Part shown: positions 60,760 to 64,000 of the stretch, piece after piece
How the letters are laid out: each line of letters starts with the position of its first letter
Position numbering within the stretch: the stretch's first letter is position 1
NCBI RefSeq assembly: GCF_047654805.1
Contig: NZ_JASGIV010000001.1
Coordinates: 2,728,001-2,792,000, forward strand
DNA: 64,000 bases
Direction of reading: 5' to 3'
From: Pelomonas sp047654805
GTDB taxonomy: Bacteria > Pseudomonadota > Gammaproteobacteria > Burkholderiales > Burkholderiaceae_C
Notes under the pieces: generated by a model
What the model was told of the DNA's origin: nothing
Database searches by the model: none
What the model saw: only the letters and a program-made list of their open reading frames with translations
Position numbers and translations under genes: made by a program

Positions 60760-61707
60760 ATGCAGCAGACGTCTCTCCATCCCATGCTCAATGTCGCCAT
60801 CAAGGCGGCGCGCGCGGCCGGCGCCATCATCAACCGAGCCTCGCTGGACCTCGAAGCTCTGCGCATCAACACCAAGAGCCCGAACGACTTCGTCACCGAG
60901 GTCGACCATGCCTGTGAAGGGGTGATCATCGAGACACTGCTGGGCGCGTACCCCGACCACGGCATCCTGGCCGAAGAGTCCGGCCGCACCCACGGCGCCA
61001 AGCATTCCGAGTTCGTCTGGATCATCGATCCGCTGGACGGCACCACCAATTTCATCCACGGCTTGCCGGTGTACTGCGTATCCATCGCGCTGGCGCACCG
61101 CGGCGTCGTGCAGCAGGCCGTGGTCTACGACCCGACCCGCAACGACCTTTTCTACGCCACCAAGGGCCGCGGTGCCTTCCTGAACGACCGACGCCTGCGC
61201 GTGTCCAAGCGCACCCGCATGAGCGACGCGCTGATCGGCACCGGCTTCCCCTTCCGACGCGGTGACAACTTCAAGCGCTACGTGAAGATGTTCGAGGAGG
61301 TCATGCAGCATTGCGCCGGCCTGCGCCGCCCGGGGGCCGCCGCACTGGACCTCTGCTACGTCGCCGCCGGCTACTACGACGCCTTCTTCGAGACCGGCCT
61401 GCAGCCCTGGGACCTGGCGGCGGGCTCGCTGATCGTCAGCGAGGCCGGCGGCCTGATCGGCAACTTCACCGGCGAGGCCGACTTCCTGCATCAGCGTGAG
61501 GTCGTGGCCGGCAACCCCAAGATCTACGCGCAGCTCGTGACGATGCTGGCCCCCTACACCCGCGTCATCAAGGAAGAAGACGCCGCCGCTCCGGCACCGT
61601 CTGCCGCGGAGGCTGCGGCTGCGCCGGCGCCCGCGCCGGCCGCCCCACGCAAGCGCGGCCCCGTGCGAATCAAGAAGGACGAAGTCGGCGGCGACGCTCC
61701 GGTCTGA
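60760..61707 (+). CDS. suhB: Inositol-1-monophosphatase family protein SuhB
   Basis: 315 residues. Metal-binding motifs ILAEESG, WIIDPLDGTTNFIHGLPVY and PWDLAAGSLIVSEAGG identify the family. MLNVAIKAARAAGAI is the usual SuhB start; I placed the start at MQQTSLHPML, with M at 60784 as alternative. Also known as a partner of NusA/NusG in rRNA antitermination. A C-terminal Ala/Pro-rich basic tail (PAPAPAAPRKRGPVRIKKDE), ~45 residues longer than E. coli SuhB, is unusual. Confidence 0.92.
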   Translation: MQQTSLHPMLNVAIKAARAAGAIINRASLDLEALRINTKSPNDFVTEVDHACEGVIIETLLGAYPDHGILAEESGRTHGAKHSEFVWIIDPLDGTTNFIHGLPVYCVSIALAHRGVVQQAVVYDPTRNDLFYATKGRGAFLNDRRLRVSKRTRMSDALIGTGFPFRRGDNFKRYVKMFEEVMQHCAGLRRPGAAALDLCYVAAGYYDAFFETGLQPWDLAAGSLIVSEAGGLIGNFTGEADFLHQREVVAGNPKIYAQLVTMLAPYTRVIKEEDAAAPAPSAAEAAAAPAPAPAAPRKRGPVRIKKDEVGGDAPV

Positions 61708-61729
61708 GCCCGGCACGCCCCCTAACACC

Positions 61730-61750
61730 AGCCCTCCTCGCGAGGGCTTT
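61730..61750 (+). terminator. Intrinsic terminator of suhB
   Basis: AGCCCTC / GAGGGCT 7-bp stem with CTCGC loop followed by TT, 23 bp past the suhB stop. The insertion element begins within a few bases of it. Confidence 0.65.
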
Positions 61751-61840
61751 AATGAGATGGTCACCCCCATCTCCGTGTTTGCCCCGAACACCCCGGTGAC
61801 ATAAGTTGCCGGGGTGTTCTTCTATGTGGCGGAGGTCATC

Positions 61841-62878
61841 ATGGACTCTGTGACGCTGGTCGGCATCGACCTGGGCAAGCATTCGTTTCACCTGCACGGC
61901 CAGGACCGCAAGGGCCTGGCCGTGTTCCGCAGGAAGCTCAACCGCAAGCAGTTGGTCGAGTTCTTCGCCAAGTTCCATCCCTGCACGGCCGTGATGGAGG
62001 CCTGCGCCGGCGCGCACTACCTGGCGCGCAAGTTCATCGCGATGGGTCACGAGGTCAAGCTGATCTCGCCCCAGTACGTGCGTCCGTTCGTGAAGGGCAA
62101 CAAGAACGACTTCATCGACGCCGAGGCGATCTGCGAGGCCGCCTCGCGGCCCACCATGCGCTTTGTCGTCCCCAAGACCGAGGCACAGCAGACGCTGTCC
62201 ATGCTGCACCGTGTGCGTGAGTCACTGGTTCACGATCGCACCAAGACCGCCAACCAGATGCACGGCTTCCTGCTGGAGTTCGGCATTGGTCTGCCTGTCG
62301 GCTTCGCCGTTATCAAGCGGCTGCCGGCGCTGTTGGCCGAGCATGAGGATCTCCCGCCACAGTTCGTGTCAGTGTTGGAGCGTCTTCACGAGCACTTCAA
62401 GTACCTCGACGGGCGGATCGCCGAAGTCGAGAAGCAACTGAGCCAGCAAGTTCACGAGGACGACCTGGGCCAGCGGCTCATGACGCTGCCGGGCGTGGGG
62501 CCCATCACCGCCAGCGTGCTGGCCGCCAAGATGGGCGACGGGCATCAGTTCGCCAGCAGTCGCGACTTCGCGGCCTCGCTCGGGCTGGTGCCGCGCCAGT
62601 ACAGCACCGGCGGCAAGGCCACGCTGCTGGGCATCAGCAAACGCGGCGACAAGAACATGCGACGGCTGCTCGTGCAGTGCGCCCGGGTCTTCATGCTGTG
62701 CATGCATAAACACCCGAGCCCGCTGGCCGACTGGGTGCACGCGCTGCTCACGCGCCGTCACTCCAACGTCGTTGCCTGCGCGCTGGCTAACAAGCTCGCG
62801 CGCATGGCCTGGGCGCTGGCGCGCGGGCACTCGGTCTATGAGCCGGGCAAGTTGCGACCAGAACCGGCAGCCGCCTGA
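61841..62878 (+). CDS. IS110-family (IS1111 group) transposase/recombinase
   Basis: 345 residues. N-terminal DEDD RuvC-like domain: LVGIDLGKHSFHLHG (first Asp), AVMEACAGAHYLAR (Glu) and KGNKNDFIDAEAICEA (Asp-Asp pair). C-terminal Tnp domain: LMTLPGVGPITASVLAAKMGD and ASLGLVPRQYSTGGKATLLGISKRGD, where the nucleophilic Ser lies in the conserved YSTGG region. Length is that of active enzymes, no frameshift seen. Start ATG at 61841 has GGAGG 5 nt upstream; an in-frame ATG at 61814 falls in the leader hairpin. Confidence 0.93.
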   Translation: MDSVTLVGIDLGKHSFHLHGQDRKGLAVFRRKLNRKQLVEFFAKFHPCTAVMEACAGAHYLARKFIAMGHEVKLISPQYVRPFVKGNKNDFIDAEAICEAASRPTMRFVVPKTEAQQTLSMLHRVRESLVHDRTKTANQMHGFLLEFGIGLPVGFAVIKRLPALLAEHEDLPPQFVSVLERLHEHFKYLDGRIAEVEKQLSQQVHEDDLGQRLMTLPGVGPITASVLAAKMGDGHQFASSRDFAASLGLVPRQYSTGGKATLLGISKRGDKNMRRLLVQCARVFMLCMHKHPSPLADWVHALLTRRHSNVVACALANKLARMAWALARGHSVYEPGKLRPEPAAA

Positions 62879-63138
62879 ACTCCAGCTCCCTTCTGCTCTT
62901 CAACCCCAACCGGGGCACCCAACAGGTTTTGCGACCGCTGTAGCAGTGATGACGTGAACGGCCCATTCGGCCTGGCAGGCATCCAGATCGTAAAAACGGC
63001 GACCAACGCCGAGGCTTTTTTAAGGACTGCCAGGTGCGACTCTCATCGTGGCGCAGGGATCAACGATCCCTATCCAGACGCCGGATAGATTTACGCAAAC
63101 CATCTTCACCTCAACCTGCATTCAGCCCTTGCAAAAAC
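62879..63138 (+). ncRNA. Candidate bridge RNA region of the IS1111-group element
   Basis: 260 nt without an ORF between the transposase stop and the right inverted repeat. Stem-loops visible: GGCC-cattc-GGCC (62960-62972), CCTGGCAG (62971-62978) pairing over a 48-nt loop with CTGCCAGG (63027-63034), AGGGATC-AAC-GATCCCT (63055-63071) and TATCC/GGATA just after it. IS110-family recombinases use a bridge RNA with target- and donor-binding loops; in the IS1111 group it is expected at the right end. Boundaries and guide loops are not determined. Confidence 0.5.
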
Positions 63139-63337
63139 GGGGGTGACCATAGATTTTGCGCCCGCGCCGTGACGAAGTTGGCGGGGGCGGCAACTACGGG
63201 CAAACCCGAGCATCGCGGCGTGACTTATGCACGGCCACCCCCCTTACCCGTGGGGGGAGGCCTCGCCAGAATACGTTTTGCAACACGGCCAAAAGCCGTC
63301 TATTCCATCAATCCAAATCGCCGAAAGAAGCCCTCTG

Positions 63338-63652
63338 ATGTTTGCCCGTACCGCTGTCGCCCTCGCCCTCGCCGCCGCCGCCTCCATGGCTCACGCAGAT
63401 GCCAAGATTCTGAAGAAGGTGGCCCCTGAGTACCCCGGCGAGGCCATCAAGAAGAACATCAACGCCGGCAGCGTGCGCGCCAAGATGACCATCGCTGGCG
63501 ACGGCAAGGTCTCGGGCGTCGACATCGTCGAAGCCGAACCCAAGCGCGTCTTCGACCGCGCCGCCATCGACGCGCTGAGCCAGTGGAAGTTCGAGGGCAC
63601 GGGCGCTGCTCAGACGCACGAAGTCAAGCTGGTCTTCAAGTCGGAAGACTGA
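63338..63652 (+). CDS. Small periplasmic protein with a TonB C-terminal domain
   Basis: 104 residues. Cleavable signal peptide (TAVALALAAAASMAHA) and then a lone TonB-type C-terminal domain: VAPEYPGEAIKKNINAGSVRAKMTI, GDGKVSGVDIVEAEPKRVFDRAAIDALSQWKFEGTG. There is no membrane anchor or Pro-rich linker, so it cannot act as a full energy transducer by itself. Start at 63338 gives the signal peptide; weak ribosome site AAGAAG. The 187 bp before it show no further gene. Confidence 0.85.
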   Translation: MFARTAVALALAAAASMAHADAKILKKVAPEYPGEAIKKNINAGSVRAKMTIAGDGKVSGVDIVEAEPKRVFDRAAIDALSQWKFEGTGAAQTHEVKLVFKSED

Positions 63653-63697
63653 GCAGGTGCCGAAGACCGGCCCCGCGGCTTGTCAGGCACCTCGCGA

Positions 63698-63768
63698 ACG
63701 TCAAGCGGCCTGCGGGCCGCTTGACGTGAAAGACAACCAAGGCCCGCGACAGCGGGCCTTGTTCTTTG
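63698..63768. terminator. Two strong hairpins, second with T-rich tail
   Basis: A 13-bp perfect stem (63698-63710 with 63715-63727, 4-nt loop) then CAAGGCCCGC-GACA-GCGGGCCTTG (63738-63761) followed by TTCTTTG. They lie between the convergent TonB-domain gene and the partial gene at the right edge and can serve both. Confidence 0.8.
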
Positions 63769-63799
63769 TCATTGGACATTTGTCATTGGGCACACTGCC

Positions 63800-64000
63800 C
63801 TAGTCTGACGCCGTCGCCGCAGCAAGCCCTGCAGCCTCCAGCGTGAAGCGGAATCCCGCCCGCACGTCGACGGCCCGGCCCAGCGGTGCATAAAGCGTCA
63901 CCAGCGTGCTGGTGGACTCGCGCCAGCCCACGCCTGCCCGGCCGACCACGGCCATCCACCAGCGGCCGTCCAGCCACACGGCCAGGCGGCGCAAGTCCAC
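63800..64000 (-). CDS. Hypothetical protein, C-terminal part, partial
   Basis: 66 residues of an open frame that continues beyond the right edge and stops at 63800: RLAVWLDGRWWMAVVGRAGVGWRESTST, then VTLYAPLGRAVDVRAGFRFTLEAAG. I do not recognise a family. The end LAAATASD carries no anchor or motif. Convergent with the TonB-domain gene; the hairpins at 63698-63768 lie just past its stop. Confidence 0.5.
   Translation of the reverse strand: MDLRRLAVWLDGRWWMAVVGRAGVGWRESTSTLVTLYAPLGRAVDVRAGFRFTLEAAGLAAATASD

Larger units (their letters stand above)
61757..63150 (+). mobile_element. IS110-family element (IS1111 group), apparently intact
   Basis: A 12-bp perfect inverted repeat bounds the element: ATGGTCACCCCC (61757-61768) and GGGGGTGACCAT (63139-63150). 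IS1111-group elements have such sub-terminal repeats, so the true ends lie a few bases outside. Contents: a hairpin leader (GAACACCCCGG / CCGGGGTGTTC, 61786-61819), one full-length transposase gene, and ~260 bp of non-coding right end with several stem-loops. The left end abuts the suhB terminator. No target duplication is expected for this family. Confidence 0.85.

Overview
The window is high-GC, densely coded DNA that looks like a chromosome of a betaproteobacterium of the order Burkholderiales. The suhB / trmJ / cysE arrangement near the right end and the style of the copper genes suggest this; no rRNA or tRNA is present to confirm it. No CRISPR array or phage module was seen.

Layout. (1) 1-6909: partial P1-family peptidase, an alpha/beta hydrolase, rsgA, and a heterodimeric ABC exporter whose first half carries a degenerate ATPase site. 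(2) 6978-34778: a ~28 kb organosulfur-acquisition island. It combines two DszB-like proteins, four SsuD-type flavin monooxygenases, a DszC/SfnB-like flavin monooxygenase, an Opp-type ABC importer plus an orphan second binding protein, three TonB-dependent receptors, a secretory-lipase-like hydrolase, an FMN reductase, a class II aldolase homologue lacking metal ligands, a nitroreductase and an SfnR-like sigma-54 activator without a sensory domain. Four GG-N10-GC (-24/-12) promoters lie in front of its transcription units. A likely scheme is TonB receptors and Opp transporter for uptake, FMN reductase for FMNH2, DszC- and SsuD-like enzymes for S- and C-oxidation, and the DszB-like enzyme for sulfinate release.

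(3) 34794-55185: a ~20 kb copper and metal island, all on the minus strand. It holds CusCBA (CusB fused to a CusF-like domain), CopA ATPase, CusF, a DUF411 protein, a cupredoxin, a Tat-exported multicopper oxidase, a second outer-membrane lipoprotein, a CopZ-like chaperone, two PepSY membrane proteins (one fused to a ferredoxin/flavin reductase) and a TonB receptor. Three small exported Cys-rich ORFs ending in an Arg-Pro-Pro motif each sit directly before a metal gene set. They resemble the copper-sensing upstream ORF CruR (DUF2946) of Bordetella. Two MerR-type promoters with 19-bp spacers are visible, but no metal regulator gene is.

(4) 55402-64000: an IS256-family remnant, a large propeller-GGDEF diguanylate cyclase, cysE, trmJ, suhB, an intact IS110/IS1111-group element with 12-bp subterminal inverted repeats and a structured right end that may encode a bridge RNA, a small periplasmic TonB-domain protein, and a partial unknown gene.

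The strongest candidates for something undescribed are the sigma-54-controlled Dsz-like organosulfur island and the three CruR-like upstream ORFs in one copper island. All functional calls come from reading the sequence and from family knowledge; no database search was run.
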